NCBI RefSeq assembly: GCF_009834025.1
Contig: NZ_CP047156.1
Coordinates: 62,001-126,000 of the forward strand
Length of the DNA stretch: 64,000 nucleotides
Direction of reading: 5' to 3'
Source: Epidermidibacterium keratini
Lineage (GTDB): Bacteria > Actinomycetota > Actinomycetes > Mycobacteriales > Antricoccaceae
Shown piece by piece: positions 1-8,711 of this stretch; within the stretch, counting starts at the first letter, position 1; each line of letters opens with the position of its first letter. The notes beneath the pieces are model-generated. The model ran no database searches. It was not told the origin of the DNA and saw only the letters and a program-made list of their open reading frames with translations. The translations under genes and the position numbers were made by a program.

Positions 1-594
1 CAGCGCCTCGGGAAGCACGTCATCGCGCGGCAGCGACTTTGCAACCAGCCCCATCTGTGCGGCATCGACGCCGGTCACCATCTCTCCGGTCATCAGGTAG
101 TACTTCGCGCGTGCCATCCCGACCAGCAACGGCCAGATGATCGCCGCGTGGTCACCGGCCGCTACGCCGAGCTTGACGTGACCGTCGCCTATGCGCGCAT
201 CGTCAGCCATGATCGCGATGTCGGCGAGCAGCGCAGCGACCGTGCCGGCGCCGACCGCGACCCCGTTGATCGCTGAGACGATCGGCTTCGGGCAGTTGAT
301 GATGTTGTAGACGAGTTCGCTCATCTCCTCGAGCATGTGCGAGACCCGGTCGTAGTCACCGGCCATCCGCTCGACCATCGCAAGGTCGCCGCCGGCCGAA
401 AAGGCCTTCCCCGCGCCAGTGATCACCGCGACGCGGACATCGGGGTCGGCCGCGACGTCCTTCCAGACGTTCGCCAGCTCGGAGTGCATCTGCTCATCGG
501 CGGCGTTGTACTTTTCCGGCCGGTTGATGGTGATCAGCAGTACGCCGTGCTCACGCCGTTCGAACTCGAGCTGCTCGTAATCGTCAAGACTCAT
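1..594 (-). CDS. Enoyl-CoA hydratase/isomerase (crotonase), 3' end cut by window edge
   Basis: The reading frame starts at ATG 594 on the minus strand and stays open to base 1, giving at least 198 residues of a crotonase-fold enzyme that probably hydrates or isomerises acyl-CoA thioesters. Seen: an ITINRPEKYNA strand at residues 21-31, the CoA-binding SAGGDL at 66-71, and the second oxyanion-hole region NGVAVGAGT at 110-118 followed by ADDARIG. The usual acidic residue near 140 is not obvious (DGHVKLGV), so the exact reaction is uncertain. The C-terminal helices lie outside the window. It is divergent from the TetR gene at 710, and a second crotonase follows that regulator, which suggests a regulated fatty or aromatic acyl-CoA breakdown locus. 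Confidence 0.9.
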   Translation of the reverse strand, partial: MSLDDYEQLEFERREHGVLLITINRPEKYNAADEQMHSELANVWKDVAADPDVRVAVITGAGKAFSAGGDLAMVERMAGDYDRVSHMLEEMSELVYNIINCPKPIVSAINGVAVGAGTVAALLADIAIMADDARIGDGHVKLGVAAGDHAAIIWPLLVGMARAKYYLMTGEMVTGVDAAQMGLVAKSLPRDDVLPEAL

Positions 595-677
595 CGCTTC
601 GCCGCCCTCTCGTCGATCTGGATCTCTGCATTATTAGCCATATGCGCCCCGCCGATTGCGATACGCAGACCCGATTG

Positions 678-695
678 ACAGTCAATGTTGACTGT
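678..695. promoter_or_regulatory. Perfect 18-bp palindrome, probable TetR operator
   Basis: ACAGTCAA-TG-TTGACTGT is a perfect inverted repeat with 8-bp arms. It overlaps a TTGACA -35 match at 675-680 and sits 15 bp before the TetR start, in the divergent spacer with the crotonase. Size and symmetry fit a TetR dimer site, so autoregulation and control of the left crotonase are inferred. Confidence 0.75.
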
Positions 696-709
696 GTAAG
701 TCTCGCTGC

Positions 710-1324
710 ATGTCCCAGACCGGAGTCCGTGCCGCGCAGCGCATGGCCACCCGTGAGCGCATTGTGAGCGCGGCGATCGACGTACTGCGCAGCAACGGTG
801 TCGCCGCGACCTCGACGCTCGAGGTGCAGAAGGCCGCCGGAGTCAGTCGGGGCGCACTGTTGCACCACTTCCCCACTCGCAAGGACCTCGTCCGCGCGCT
901 GATCGACGAGCTCGTGCGGCGTAACGAGGCGGTTGTCGATACCGCGCTCGCCACCGCCGCCGGCGACGATCAGGTCGGCCGCGCCGTGCACGCCCTCTGG
1001 GCGGCCGCGCAGGCTGAGTCGGCCCTGCTGGAGATGGACCTGTGGCATGCCGCCCGCAGCGACGACGAGCTACGGACAGCGCTGATCGATGCCGAGCGCG
1101 CTGCCGGTCGCGACTTGACCCGCGTCGTCGCCAGAGCGTTCGGCGTCGAGTATGCCGGCAACCCCCGCCTGCCGCTCGTGACGTCGATGACCCTGGCCCT
1201 GATCCGGGGACTGTCTACCGGGCAGGTGCTGCGCACCTCAACGAAGGCCGCCAACCAAGCCATCGACCAATGGGTGAGCCTCGCCCATGAACTTCTCAAC
1301 CCCACCGCGAAAGGCTCGTCATGA
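710..1324 (+). CDS. TetR/AcrR family transcriptional repressor
   Basis: 204 residues, normal length for TetR. The N-terminal HTH is at about residues 17-63, with the recognition helix VSRGALLHHFPTRKDLV; the rest is the variable ligand-binding domain. The start at 710 is close behind the promoter elements, so the transcript may be leaderless. The stop overlaps the next start (ATGA at 1321), so regulator and crotonase are translationally coupled. Acyl-CoA or the parent acid is the likely inducer, by analogy with TetR proteins next to beta-oxidation genes; the sequence does not show the ligand. Confidence 0.93.
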   Translation: MSQTGVRAAQRMATRERIVSAAIDVLRSNGVAATSTLEVQKAAGVSRGALLHHFPTRKDLVRALIDELVRRNEAVVDTALATAAGDDQVGRAVHALWAAAQAESALLEMDLWHAARSDDELRTALIDAERAAGRDLTRVVARAFGVEYAGNPRLPLVTSMTLALIRGLSTGQVLRTSTKAANQAIDQWVSLAHELLNPTAKGSS

Positions 1325-2241
1325 CCGAACCCGACTACACCGCGATCGCCTACGAGACTCGCGACCGCAAGGCCTACATCACCTTGAACCGGCCAGAGCG
1401 GCTGAACGCGATCAACGACCAGCTGCCGTTCGAGATTGCGTCCGCGGTGGCGAGGGCCAACGATGACGACGACGTCCGGGTGATCGTCATCCAGGGCGCC
1501 GGAGACTCGTTCTGTGCGGGTTATGACCTCAAGCAGTACGCCGAGCAGGATGCCGAGCATGGCCGCTGGCAGCAGACCGATCCGTGGGACCCGGTCCGGG
1601 ACTACCGACAGATGCGCAAGAACACCGACGCATTCTTCACGCTGTGGCGCTCTCTCAAGCCGACGATCGCGAAGGTGCGCGGCTACGCGATCGCGGGCGG
1701 CAGCGACATCGCGCTGTGCGCTGACATCCTTGTGATGGCCGAGGATGCCCGGATCGGCTATCCCCCGGCCCGCGTGTGGGGCTGCCCGACGACGGCGATG
1801 TGGGTCTACCGGCTCGGCGCGCAGCGGGCCAAGCGCATGCTGCTGACCGGCGACACGATTACCGGAGTGGAGGCCGAAGAATGGGGGCTGGCCTTGGAGG
1901 CCGTTCCCGAGCCGGAGCTCGATTCCGCCGTTGAAGCACTCGCTGACCGGATGAGCGGAATGCCGACCAACCAGCTGGTCATGCAGAAGATGATGATCAA
2001 CCAGGCCTACGACAACATGGGTCTGTCGAGCACGCAGACCCTGGCAACCTTCTTCGACGGGATCACCCGGCACTCGGCAGAAGGCGACTGGTTCAAGCGG
2101 TTTGCCGAGCGCGACGGGTTTCACGCTGCCGTGGCCTGGCGTGACTCCGGCGCACTGATTCCCGACGGCGGAGGGGATCTGCCGACCGAGGACGAGTCAG
2201 GCGAGGTCGCAGCGACCCGCGGCTGGACGGCACAGAAATGA
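1321..2241 (+). CDS. Enoyl-CoA hydratase/crotonase family protein
   Basis: 306 residues, slightly longer than the usual 260-280 because of a tail after residue 280. Crotonase signatures: ITLNRPERLNAIN at 20-32, CAGYDL at 65-70 and the oxyanion-hole segment GYAIAGGSDIALCAD at 121-135. The region that normally carries the catalytic Glu reads YPPARVWGCPTTAMW with no Glu, so it may not be a classical hydratase. It overlaps the TetR stop by four bases and its own stop overlaps the TfoX-like gene in the same way, forming a three-gene operon. The substrate cannot be named. Confidence 0.9.
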   Translation: MTEPDYTAIAYETRDRKAYITLNRPERLNAINDQLPFEIASAVARANDDDDVRVIVIQGAGDSFCAGYDLKQYAEQDAEHGRWQQTDPWDPVRDYRQMRKNTDAFFTLWRSLKPTIAKVRGYAIAGGSDIALCADILVMAEDARIGYPPARVWGCPTTAMWVYRLGAQRAKRMLLTGDTITGVEAEEWGLALEAVPEPELDSAVEALADRMSGMPTNQLVMQKMMINQAYDNMGLSSTQTLATFFDGITRHSAEGDWFKRFAERDGFHAAVAWRDSGALIPDGGGDLPTEDESGEVAATRGWTAQK

Positions 2242-2609
2242 CCAACGACCCCAATCTCACCGACCGGGTACGTGATGCTCTCATCGCCGAAGAGTCGTTG
2301 CGTGAGGTGTCGATGTTTGGCGGTCTGTCGTTCATGGTCAACGACAAGATGGTCGTGAATGTCCGCAATAATGGCGATCTGCTCGTGCGGGTAGCACCCG
2401 AACGAGCGCCCGAGCTGCTGATGCGACCCGGTGCCGCCCAGGCGGAGATGGGTCACGGCCGCAGGATGGGTGACGGGTGGATCTCGGTCACCGCAGCCTC
2501 GGTCGAGTCGAGTCCGCAGCTTGACGAGTGGCTCGACGTCGCGATGCAGTACAACGCCTGCTCGCCGCCGGCCCGTCCGAAGAGCCGCCGTCCGCGGCGG
2601 AATGTTTGA
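2238..2609 (+). CDS. TfoX N-terminal domain protein
   Basis: 123 residues. The core matches the short TfoX/Sxy N-terminal family, with VSMFGGLSFMVNDKMVV near residue 23 and a following strand GDLLVRVAPERAPELL. Stand-alone copies of this domain are common in actinobacteria and their function is not settled; they lack the DNA-binding C-terminal half of Sxy. The tail is basic (RPKSRRPRRN). It starts inside the crotonase stop (ATGA at 2238), so it belongs to the TetR-crotonase operon. Confidence 0.82.
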   Translation: MTNDPNLTDRVRDALIAEESLREVSMFGGLSFMVNDKMVVNVRNNGDLLVRVAPERAPELLMRPGAAQAEMGHGRRMGDGWISVTAASVESSPQLDEWLDVAMQYNACSPPARPKSRRPRRNV

Positions 2610-2840
2610 GGCCTCTAACCCAAAGTTGTGCGTAGACACACCCGACATCGGCCCGGAACCCTTGTTATCGAAGGGGAGTAGCTCCGCATCGGACTGACCG
2701 GTGCGCGCTGCGTCGACATACTGGTGGTCACCCGGACCGCCCGGTGCAGCACCTCGCGTGAGGCGAGCGAGACCTTCGGCTAAGTAGTGCCGTGGCCGAG
2801 GTCTTTGCCTGCCTTGGCGCGCCGTGACCGCGAGGATTCC

Positions 2841-4103
2841 ATGCCTGCTGCGCTTGTCCGCCGTGTCGTGTTCTGTATCGCGCTCGCTTCGCCAGCGAGC
2901 GCGATCCGACTTACCGGGACCGAGCTGTCCCCGGTTGCCGGTCTACTCATCTTCGGAGTCGCGGTCGTGGCGGCCGCGTTTCTGCTGGCGTGGGCCGCCG
3001 AGGCCGCCCAAAAGGACATCTCCGGTGCCTTGGCGATAGCCCTGTTGGCGCTGATCGCCGTACTCCCGGAGTACGCCGTCGACCTCTACTACGCGTTCCG
3101 GTCGGGCTCTGACCCGGAGTATCTGCCGTTTGCCGCCGCGAACATGACCGGCTCCAACCGCCTGCTGCTCGGCTTCGGCTGGCCGTTGGTCGTCATCGTC
3201 GCCCTGCTCGTCGTACGCCGCATTGCGCGGCTCGACGGCTCGGCGGCGCCCCGCGCCCTGCGGCTGCCTCGCGACCGCCGGCTCGACGTCGGGTTCCTCG
3301 CCATCCTAGCCCTCGTTGCGTTGGCGATTCCCGTCATGGGTGAGATCCCCCTGTGGTTCGGGATCGGGCTCATCGGCGTCTTCGTTGCCTACCTGTGGCG
3401 CGCCAGCAAAGTCCACGATGATGCCGATGAGGACTTCGTGGGTGCAGCCGCACTGATCGCCGGTCTTCCGCAGCGCACGCGCCGCATCACCGTCGTCACG
3501 TTGTTCGTGGCATCGGCGACGATCATCCTGATGGCCGCCGAGCCGTTTGCCGAGTCGCTCGTCGCGGCCGGTACGACGCTCGGCATCGACAGCTACTTCC
3601 TCGTGCAATGGCTGGCACCGCTGGCATCGGAAGCGCCGGAGTTCCTCATCGCCGTCATGTTTGCCTTGCGCGGCAAGGGAGCTGCCGCGATCGCAACGCT
3701 GATCGCCTCCAAGGTCAACCAGTGGAGCCTGCTCGTGGGCTCCCTCCCGGCCGCGCACTTCCTTGGCGGCGGTGCAAACTCACTCCCGTTGGACGCCCGC
3801 CAGGTCGAGGAGTTCACGCTGACCGCCACGCAAACTCTCATGGGAGTCGCAATAATCCTGGCGCTACGTTTTCACTGGCTGTCAGCGATCGGGCTGGCAG
3901 CGTTGTTTGCGCTGCAGTTCGTGATCACCGACACGACGGGCCGCTACGTGCTCAGTGCTATCCAGACCGTGATCGCGATCGGTTTTCTCATCGCGCACCG
4001 TCGCGACATCCTTCCTACCCTCGCCGCACCATTCCGTCGGCTTCCTCAGGTGCACGAACCGCTGCCCCGTGAGCCGGTCGGCGCGGGCTCGAAGCGCGAC
4101 TAG
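2841..4103 (+). CDS. CaCA/NCX-type cation exchanger, membrane protein
   Basis: About 420 residues with ten or more hydrophobic segments and two inverted alpha repeats typical of sodium/calcium exchangers. The first carries AVLPEYAVDLYYAF and NMTGSNRLL; the second carries SEAPEFLIAVMFALRG and IASKVNQWSLLVG, with the conserved acidic-plus-Asn pattern of the ion site. I prefer ATG 2841; a GTG at 2787 would add 18 polar residues before the first membrane segment. The DtxR/MntR-type regulator follows at once, so the cation may be Mn2+ rather than Ca2+ (inference). The 2610-2840 spacer shows no gene. Confidence 0.85.
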   Translation: MPAALVRRVVFCIALASPASAIRLTGTELSPVAGLLIFGVAVVAAAFLLAWAAEAAQKDISGALAIALLALIAVLPEYAVDLYYAFRSGSDPEYLPFAAANMTGSNRLLLGFGWPLVVIVALLVVRRIARLDGSAAPRALRLPRDRRLDVGFLAILALVALAIPVMGEIPLWFGIGLIGVFVAYLWRASKVHDDADEDFVGAAALIAGLPQRTRRITVVTLFVASATIILMAAEPFAESLVAAGTTLGIDSYFLVQWLAPLASEAPEFLIAVMFALRGKGAAAIATLIASKVNQWSLLVGSLPAAHFLGGGANSLPLDARQVEEFTLTATQTLMGVAIILALRFHWLSAIGLAALFALQFVITDTTGRYVLSAIQTVIAIGFLIAHRRDILPTLAAPFRRLPQVHEPLPREPVGAGSKRD

Positions 4104-4104
4104 A

Positions 4105-4776
4105 ATGACTGCCGTGCAACGAGTCACGCGGATGGTCGAGGACTACGTCACCCTCATCTGGAAGGCCGTCGAGTGGCCCGGTGGGACACCAAGCACCACG
4201 GACCTGGCAGATCAGCTCGGTGTCACGGCCTCCACGGTGTCAGCAAACCTCAAGAAGCTGGCCCGCGACGGCTATATCGAGTACGAACCATATGGCCGCA
4301 TCGAACTCACCGACACCGGGCGCGAGGTCGCGATCGAGATTGTCCGCAGGCATCGGATCCTGGAGACCTATCTGGTCGAGCAGCTCGGTCTGAGCTGGGA
4401 TCAGGTCCACGACGAGGCCGACCGCCTTGAGCACGCGGTATCGGATCTGGTGCTCGAGCGAATGGACGCCGTACTCGGTCACCCGCGCAAGGACCCGCAC
4501 GGTGACCCGATCCCTGACTCGGACGGGATCACGGTGCGTGACGACAGCCTGCCGCTCAGCGACATCGACCCGGACACCACGGTGGAGGTCGCACGAATCT
4601 CCGACCGCTCCCCAGATGTCCTGCGATATCTGGAAAAACGCGGCATTGCGGTGGGCTCGCAGGTGCGCGTGGTTGAGGTCAGTCGTGCTGCCTCAGCATT
4701 GCAGGCCACGGTTGACGGCGCGCCCGTCGAGCTGTCCCTGCATGCCGCGTCCGCGATCCGAGTGATACCTCGCTAG
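4105..4776 (+). CDS. DtxR/MntR family metal-dependent regulator
   Basis: About 223 residues. N-terminal winged helix (STTDLADQLGVTASTVSANLKKLARDGYIEY), the dimerisation/metal-binding helices with HRILETYLVEQLGLSWDQVHDEADRLEHAVSD, and a C-terminal FeoA/SH3-like domain (VEVARISDRSPDVLRYLEKRG onward). The His and Glu residues of a DtxR-type metal site are visible in the middle segment. ATG 4105 is chosen because it aligns with the usual DtxR N-terminus; GTG 4069 would overlap the exchanger by 35 bp. The gene lies one base after the exchanger stop. Its stop shares CTAG (4773-4776) with the convergent reductase gene. Confidence 0.88.
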   Translation: MTAVQRVTRMVEDYVTLIWKAVEWPGGTPSTTDLADQLGVTASTVSANLKKLARDGYIEYEPYGRIELTDTGREVAIEIVRRHRILETYLVEQLGLSWDQVHDEADRLEHAVSDLVLERMDAVLGHPRKDPHGDPIPDSDGITVRDDSLPLSDIDPDTTVEVARISDRSPDVLRYLEKRGIAVGSQVRVVEVSRAASALQATVDGAPVELSLHAASAIRVIPR

Positions 4777-5525
4777 GCGCGGATATAACGCAGATACAGA
4801 TAGCTGTCGTCGGTCGCCAGCACCTCGGTGAGGCGCATTTCGCACGGCGGCTCGAACGTCGGCCCGTGCGTGATGCGGGTTCCACTGCCAGAGACCAGAA
4901 TCGGGCTCCGCGTGATGCTGAGCTCGTCGAGGCAGTCAGCAGTCGTGATTCCCGAAAGCAACGTCGGCCCGCCCTCGGCAGTGACATGCAGCAATCCGCG
5001 CTCTGCCAGGGCTGCGATCGCACGCTTGGGCTCGACCCGCTCCTCGCCAGCGACGATGACGTCCGCAACCGTTTCCGCCTCAGCGCGCTGATCTTCCGGA
5101 ACCGCCTCAGTGGTGAAGATGATCGTGCGAGCGTCGGCTGGCGCATCGGCAAACAGTGGCGCGTCGAGATCGAGGTCCAACTTCCCCGTCACCACTGCGA
5201 TCGGCGGCGCCGCGGTGCGTCCTTGACGCAAATACTGCCACTCGGGGTCGATCTCTGCCGGCCCATACCCTTCGGCGCGTGCCGTACCCGCGCCGACGAG
5301 TACGACGTCAGCAAGCGCGCGCTGCAGCGCAAAGATGCGGCGGTCCGTCTCGTTACCGAGCCCGCCGGAACGCCCGTCCACAGTCGCTGCGCCGTCGATG
5401 CTCGCGACGAAAATCGCGCGAACCCAGGACCGGCCTTCAGGGAAGGCATAGGCCTCGGCCAGATCGATCTCTGACTGTGGGAAGGGAAACAGCCGGTTGA
5501 CCGACTGTGGCTGCGCGCTCTGCAC
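4773..5525 (-). CDS. Pyrimidine reductase family protein (RibD C-terminal/DHFR-like)
   Basis: About 250 residues with the RibD_C fold: VASIDGAATVDGRSGGLGNETD near the N-terminus, VLVGAGTARAEGYGP, and the late TAEGGPTLLSG and LDELSITRSPILVSGSG segments. RibD_C enzymes reduce an aminopyrimidine ribose with NADPH in riboflavin synthesis; stand-alone copies like this one often have other or unknown substrates. Start choice: GTG 5525 has a strong Shine-Dalgarno GGAGGAG six bases upstream. The longer GTG 5543 has no such site, and that Shine-Dalgarno would lie inside its coding sequence. Confidence 0.87.
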   Translation of the reverse strand: MQSAQPQSVNRLFPFPQSEIDLAEAYAFPEGRSWVRAIFVASIDGAATVDGRSGGLGNETDRRIFALQRALADVVLVGAGTARAEGYGPAEIDPEWQYLRQGRTAAPPIAVVTGKLDLDLDAPLFADAPADARTIIFTTEAVPEDQRAEAETVADVIVAGEERVEPKRAIAALAERGLLHVTAEGGPTLLSGITTADCLDELSITRSPILVSGSGTRITHGPTFEPPCEMRLTEVLATDDSYLYLRYIRA

Positions 5526-5581
5526 GATCGTCTCCTCCGACACACGGGATGTTGCCGGCTCGATCTTCGCAGATCAGCCGA

Positions 5582-6463
5582 TCACGGCACGATGACTGTC
5601 GGCACCGGCGCGTGACGCACGATCTTCGTCGCGTTCGATCCCAAGAAGAGCCGACTGACGGTCCCCTCCCCCGACGAACCGACGACCAGCACCTCGTTGC
5701 TCAGCCACGTCAGCCGCGCGACGGCAGCGTGCCACGACTCGCCCACAGAGACCTCACTGGTGATCTCCCGAGGACGGACCGCCAACGCAGCGATGGCACG
5801 CTCCTGCGCGGCAATCGACTGCTCCACCGATGCTTCGAGGATCTGGTCTTCGATGTCGACACCGATCTCGGGCGGATACATCGTGCGCCCGCGGACCGCG
5901 AACGTGGCGACCCGCATCGCCGCGTCCACTCGTTCGCATACCTCTGCGGTGGCAACCAATGTGGTGATCGAGTGCTCGTCGCCGCGGAACGCACACGTCA
6001 CGCGCGCGATGCGCGCACCGCGGTCGGCACGGTAACCCCGCGTGGCGATCGCCACGGGGACCGGCGAGGAGTGGACGAGCGGGTCGGAGGTCGAGCTGAG
6101 ATGGACGTAGCCGTAGGCGCCATCGCGGCCCGAGCCCACGACGATCATCTTGGCCTCCGCCTGCCGCGCCTGCTCGATAAGCGCACCGGGGACCGAGCGG
6201 CCCGGGGCCCAGATCGCGCGCGTGTGCAGATCGGGGCAGTGCTCGGCGAGGTAGCCCGAGGCCTCTGCGGCCGCGCGATCGCCTCGCTCACGAGCCCATG
6301 ACCCAAACTCCCCATCGGGATTCGACGGGATAGGGATCGGCCAGGTTGACGGAACCACGGTGACGACCAGCAGGTCCTCTCCGGCCGAGCGCGCGAGAGT
6401 TGCGGCGTACTCCAGCGGTGATCGGTCATCTTTGCCGGGGGCGAATCCAACGACCAGGGTCAT
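5582..6463 (-). CDS. Tandem universal stress protein (UspA family)
   Basis: 293 residues containing two Usp domains. The second ends in GSSGEGTVSRLFLGSNAT, a good match to the ATP-binding pattern G-x2-G-x9-G-(S/T), followed by HAPVPTVIV. The first has the related GSGRDGAYGYVHLSSTSD. ATP-binding tandem Usps are frequent in actinobacteria and respond to hypoxia or stress in mycobacteria. The ATG at 6463 overlaps the permease stop (ATGA) and has a GAGGAGGA ribosome site, so the two are coupled. Usp proteins next to transporters often modulate them, which is a plausible but unproven role here. Confidence 0.92.
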   Translation of the reverse strand: MTLVVGFAPGKDDRSPLEYAATLARSAGEDLLVVTVVPSTWPIPIPSNPDGEFGSWARERGDRAAAEASGYLAEHCPDLHTRAIWAPGRSVPGALIEQARQAEAKMIVVGSGRDGAYGYVHLSSTSDPLVHSSPVPVAIATRGYRADRGARIARVTCAFRGDEHSITTLVATAEVCERVDAAMRVATFAVRGRTMYPPEIGVDIEDQILEASVEQSIAAQERAIAALAVRPREITSEVSVGESWHAAVARLTWLSNEVLVVGSSGEGTVSRLFLGSNATKIVRHAPVPTVIVP

Positions 6464-7932
6464 GGTGCGTCCTCCTCGTCCAGGGACGCGGGTTCGGCGC
6501 GGTTGAGTACGGCGTGGCGGCGTCCCCAGGCGAAGTAGTACGCCAGGACGACGGCCAGCCAGATCGAGAAGATGATCCAGGTCTCGCCCGGAAGCCCAGA
6601 CAGCACGTAGATGCACACTGCGACGGTGAGAATCGGAGTGACGGGGAAGCCTGGCACCTTGAACGGGCGCGGCAGGTCGGGTTGGGTACGCCGCAGCACG
6701 ATCACGCCGATCGCCACAACGGTAAACGCCATCAGCGTGCCAATCGACACCGTGTTCCACAGGTAGTCCGCCGGCACGAAGCCGGCAATGAGCGCAACCA
6801 CGACCGCGACGACGACGGTGTTGAAGGTTGGAGTCAGCGTGCGTGGGTTAACTTGCGAAAACCGCTTGGGCAGCAGCCCATCTCGACCCATCGCAAAGAG
6901 GATGCGGGTCTGCCCGTAGAGGGTGACGAGCGTGACGGAGAAGACTGACACCACTGCCCCGGCCGCCAAGATCGTCGCAGGGACAGTGGATCCGGTGATG
7001 TTGAACAGGATGACCGACAGTCCGGCGCTCTGCTGCTCGGGGTTGGAGAACTCCTCGACCGGCTGCGCGCCGACACCGGCGATCGCGACGAGCACGTAGA
7101 CGACGATCACGACCCCGAGCGCGCCCATGATGGCGCGCGGGAGGGCGCGCTGCGGATTGCGCACTTCCTCGCCGGCGGTCGACACGGCGTCCAGTCCGAT
7201 GAAGGAGAAGAAGATCGTTGCCGCCGCAGCGCTGATGCCGGCAGCGCCCGAGTCGAAGAACCCGTCGAAGCGGTCAGCCTGAAAAGCCGTCAGCCCGATC
7301 ACGACGAACATGACCAACACGGCAAGCTTGATGATCACCATGATGGTGTTTGCGCGTGCCGATTCCGACGCTCCGCGGATCAGCAGGATCGCGCAGAGTA
7401 CGACGAGGATGACTGCCGGGAGGTTGATAAAGCCGGTGACGTTGTCGCCGTACGGGATCGGCGAGTACGACAGCTCGTCGGGCAGGTGCCAGCCAAAGAC
7501 GTTTTGCAGGAGCGCGTTGAAGTAGCCACTCCAGCCGACCGCGACTGCCGCGCTCGACACGCCGTACTCCAGCAGCACGCAGGCTGCGATCACCATCGCC
7601 ATGAACTCGCCTAGCGCGTGGTAGGCGTAGGAGTACGTCGATCCGCTCACCGGGATCGCGCTGGCGAGCTCGGCGTAGCAGATTGCCGAAAGCCCGGCGG
7701 CGATGCCGGCGATCAGGAACGAGAGCACGACGGCGGGGCCGGCATCTGGGACGGCTTCTTGGAGCACGAAGAAGATGCCGGTGCCGACGGTCGCGCCGAC
7801 ACCGAACATCATCAGCTGGAACGTGCCGAAGCTGCGTTTGAGCTCGGGCCCCGCGTGTGGGCCGCGCTGCACGGCGATCGGCTTGCGCCGCCGTAGTTGC
7901 TCGCCTAGCGAGATGGGGCTTGTCGCCGTCAT
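6460..7932 (-). CDS. APC superfamily amino acid permease
   Basis: 490 residues with about 12 membrane segments. The N-terminus after a basic cytoplasmic stretch has FGVGATVGTGIFFVLQ, the substrate-binding GxG(T)GIF motif of APC/CAT-type permeases, and FSFIGLDAVSTAGEEVRNPQRALP in the middle is the typical helix 6 and loop. It most resembles cationic amino acid transporters. The start ATG 7932 follows GGGAGGGA. The coupled downstream gene is a Usp, and a DUF1989 protein is divergent at 8078. Substrate not determinable from sequence alone. Confidence 0.92.
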   Translation of the reverse strand: MTATSPISLGEQLRRRKPIAVQRGPHAGPELKRSFGTFQLMMFGVGATVGTGIFFVLQEAVPDAGPAVVLSFLIAGIAAGLSAICYAELASAIPVSGSTYSYAYHALGEFMAMVIAACVLLEYGVSSAAVAVGWSGYFNALLQNVFGWHLPDELSYSPIPYGDNVTGFINLPAVILVVLCAILLIRGASESARANTIMVIIKLAVLVMFVVIGLTAFQADRFDGFFDSGAAGISAAAATIFFSFIGLDAVSTAGEEVRNPQRALPRAIMGALGVVIVVYVLVAIAGVGAQPVEEFSNPEQQSAGLSVILFNITGSTVPATILAAGAVVSVFSVTLVTLYGQTRILFAMGRDGLLPKRFSQVNPRTLTPTFNTVVVAVVVALIAGFVPADYLWNTVSIGTLMAFTVVAIGVIVLRRTQPDLPRPFKVPGFPVTPILTVAVCIYVLSGLPGETWIIFSIWLAVVLAYYFAWGRRHAVLNRAEPASLDEEDAP

Positions 7933-8077
7933 CCGTCCCTCCCCGACGTGAGTTCCTGACCGTAGCGTGACCTGGACTTTTGGTCGAGGGCGACCTCCCT
8001 TGTCTCGGTAGAGGCGGCGACGGTCGCGCTTCGATCGTGTGGCACGCTTGCCGCAGCGATGACCTCGGAGGTGCTAC

Positions 8078-8671
8078 GTGGAGCTTGCCGCACGAAGCGG
8101 GACAACGGTCGGGCTCACGGCCGGTGACGAGCTGGTGGTGACGAACACTCACGGGCAGCAGGTGGTCGACACGTGGGCGCTCTCGGCGAGCGAGGCGTCG
8201 CGGTTCATGTCCGCTTCGCACACGTGCATGCGCCTTGGGCGGCTGCTGATCGGCGAAGGTGACGCGCTATTGGACAACACCCGCCAACCGATGCTGACGC
8301 TGGTCCGCGATACCAGCCCAGGCGATCACGACCTGCTGGTCCCCAGCTGCGATGCGGCGCGCTATCGCGAGCTCGGCGTCGCGGGCTATCACGACAGCTG
8401 CCACGACAACTTCTTCCAAGCGCTAGCCGATGCCGGACTCGACGCTCCCCCGTCGGTCCCACAGCCGCTCAACCTCTTCATGCGCGTGCCCATCCAGCCC
8501 GACGGGTCGTTTGCGATCGAGTCGCCGCGTGCGCGGGCCGGGGATCTGGTGCGCCTGCGTGCGCTGCAGGACCTGGTCGTCGTACTCTCCGCGTGTCCGC
8601 AAGACGTGGCGCCGACCAATGGCGAGGGACGTACGCCGACCGGGGTCGAGTACGACGTCGTCCGCGGTTGA
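8078..8671 (+). CDS. DUF1989 / urea carboxylase-associated family protein
   Basis: 197 residues. Recognised by the N-terminal G-x-TAGDELVVTNTHGQQVVDTWAL, the SASHTCMRLGRLLIGEGDALLDNTRQPMLTL block and GYHDSCHDNFFQAL with its conserved His/Cys cluster, all typical of the DUF1989 family found beside urea carboxylase and urea/amide transport genes. No carboxylase or hydrolase is adjacent here; the nearest partner is the divergent permease. Start GTG 8078 is supported by GGAGG seven bases upstream. The metal-binding look of the His/Cys residues is an inference. Confidence 0.88.
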   Translation: MELAARSGTTVGLTAGDELVVTNTHGQQVVDTWALSASEASRFMSASHTCMRLGRLLIGEGDALLDNTRQPMLTLVRDTSPGDHDLLVPSCDAARYRELGVAGYHDSCHDNFFQALADAGLDAPPSVPQPLNLFMRVPIQPDGSFAIESPRARAGDLVRLRALQDLVVVLSACPQDVAPTNGEGRTPTGVEYDVVRG

Positions 8672-8674
8672 TCA

Positions 8675-8710
8675 CGCCCGTCGCCCTCACGCGATGTGAG
8701 GCCGGGCGGG
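8675..8710. terminator. Hairpin between convergent genes
   Basis: CCTCAC-gcgat-GTGAGG (8685-8701) with flanking CGCCCG/GGGCGG that can extend the stem imperfectly. It sits between the DUF1989 stop and the convergent ArsR stop and has no U-tract. Bidirectional termination is inferred. Confidence 0.5.
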
Positions 8711-8711
8711 A

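Noticed and set aside
584-1048. Minus-strand ORF opposite the TetR gene, and many similar antisense ORFs
   Set aside because: High GC makes long antisense frames common; this one opposes a clear TetR gene and shows no family motif.
970-2124. 384-residue minus-strand ORF opposite the crotonase
   Set aside because: It covers two convincing plus-strand genes and its translation is Arg/His/Gly-rich without domains.
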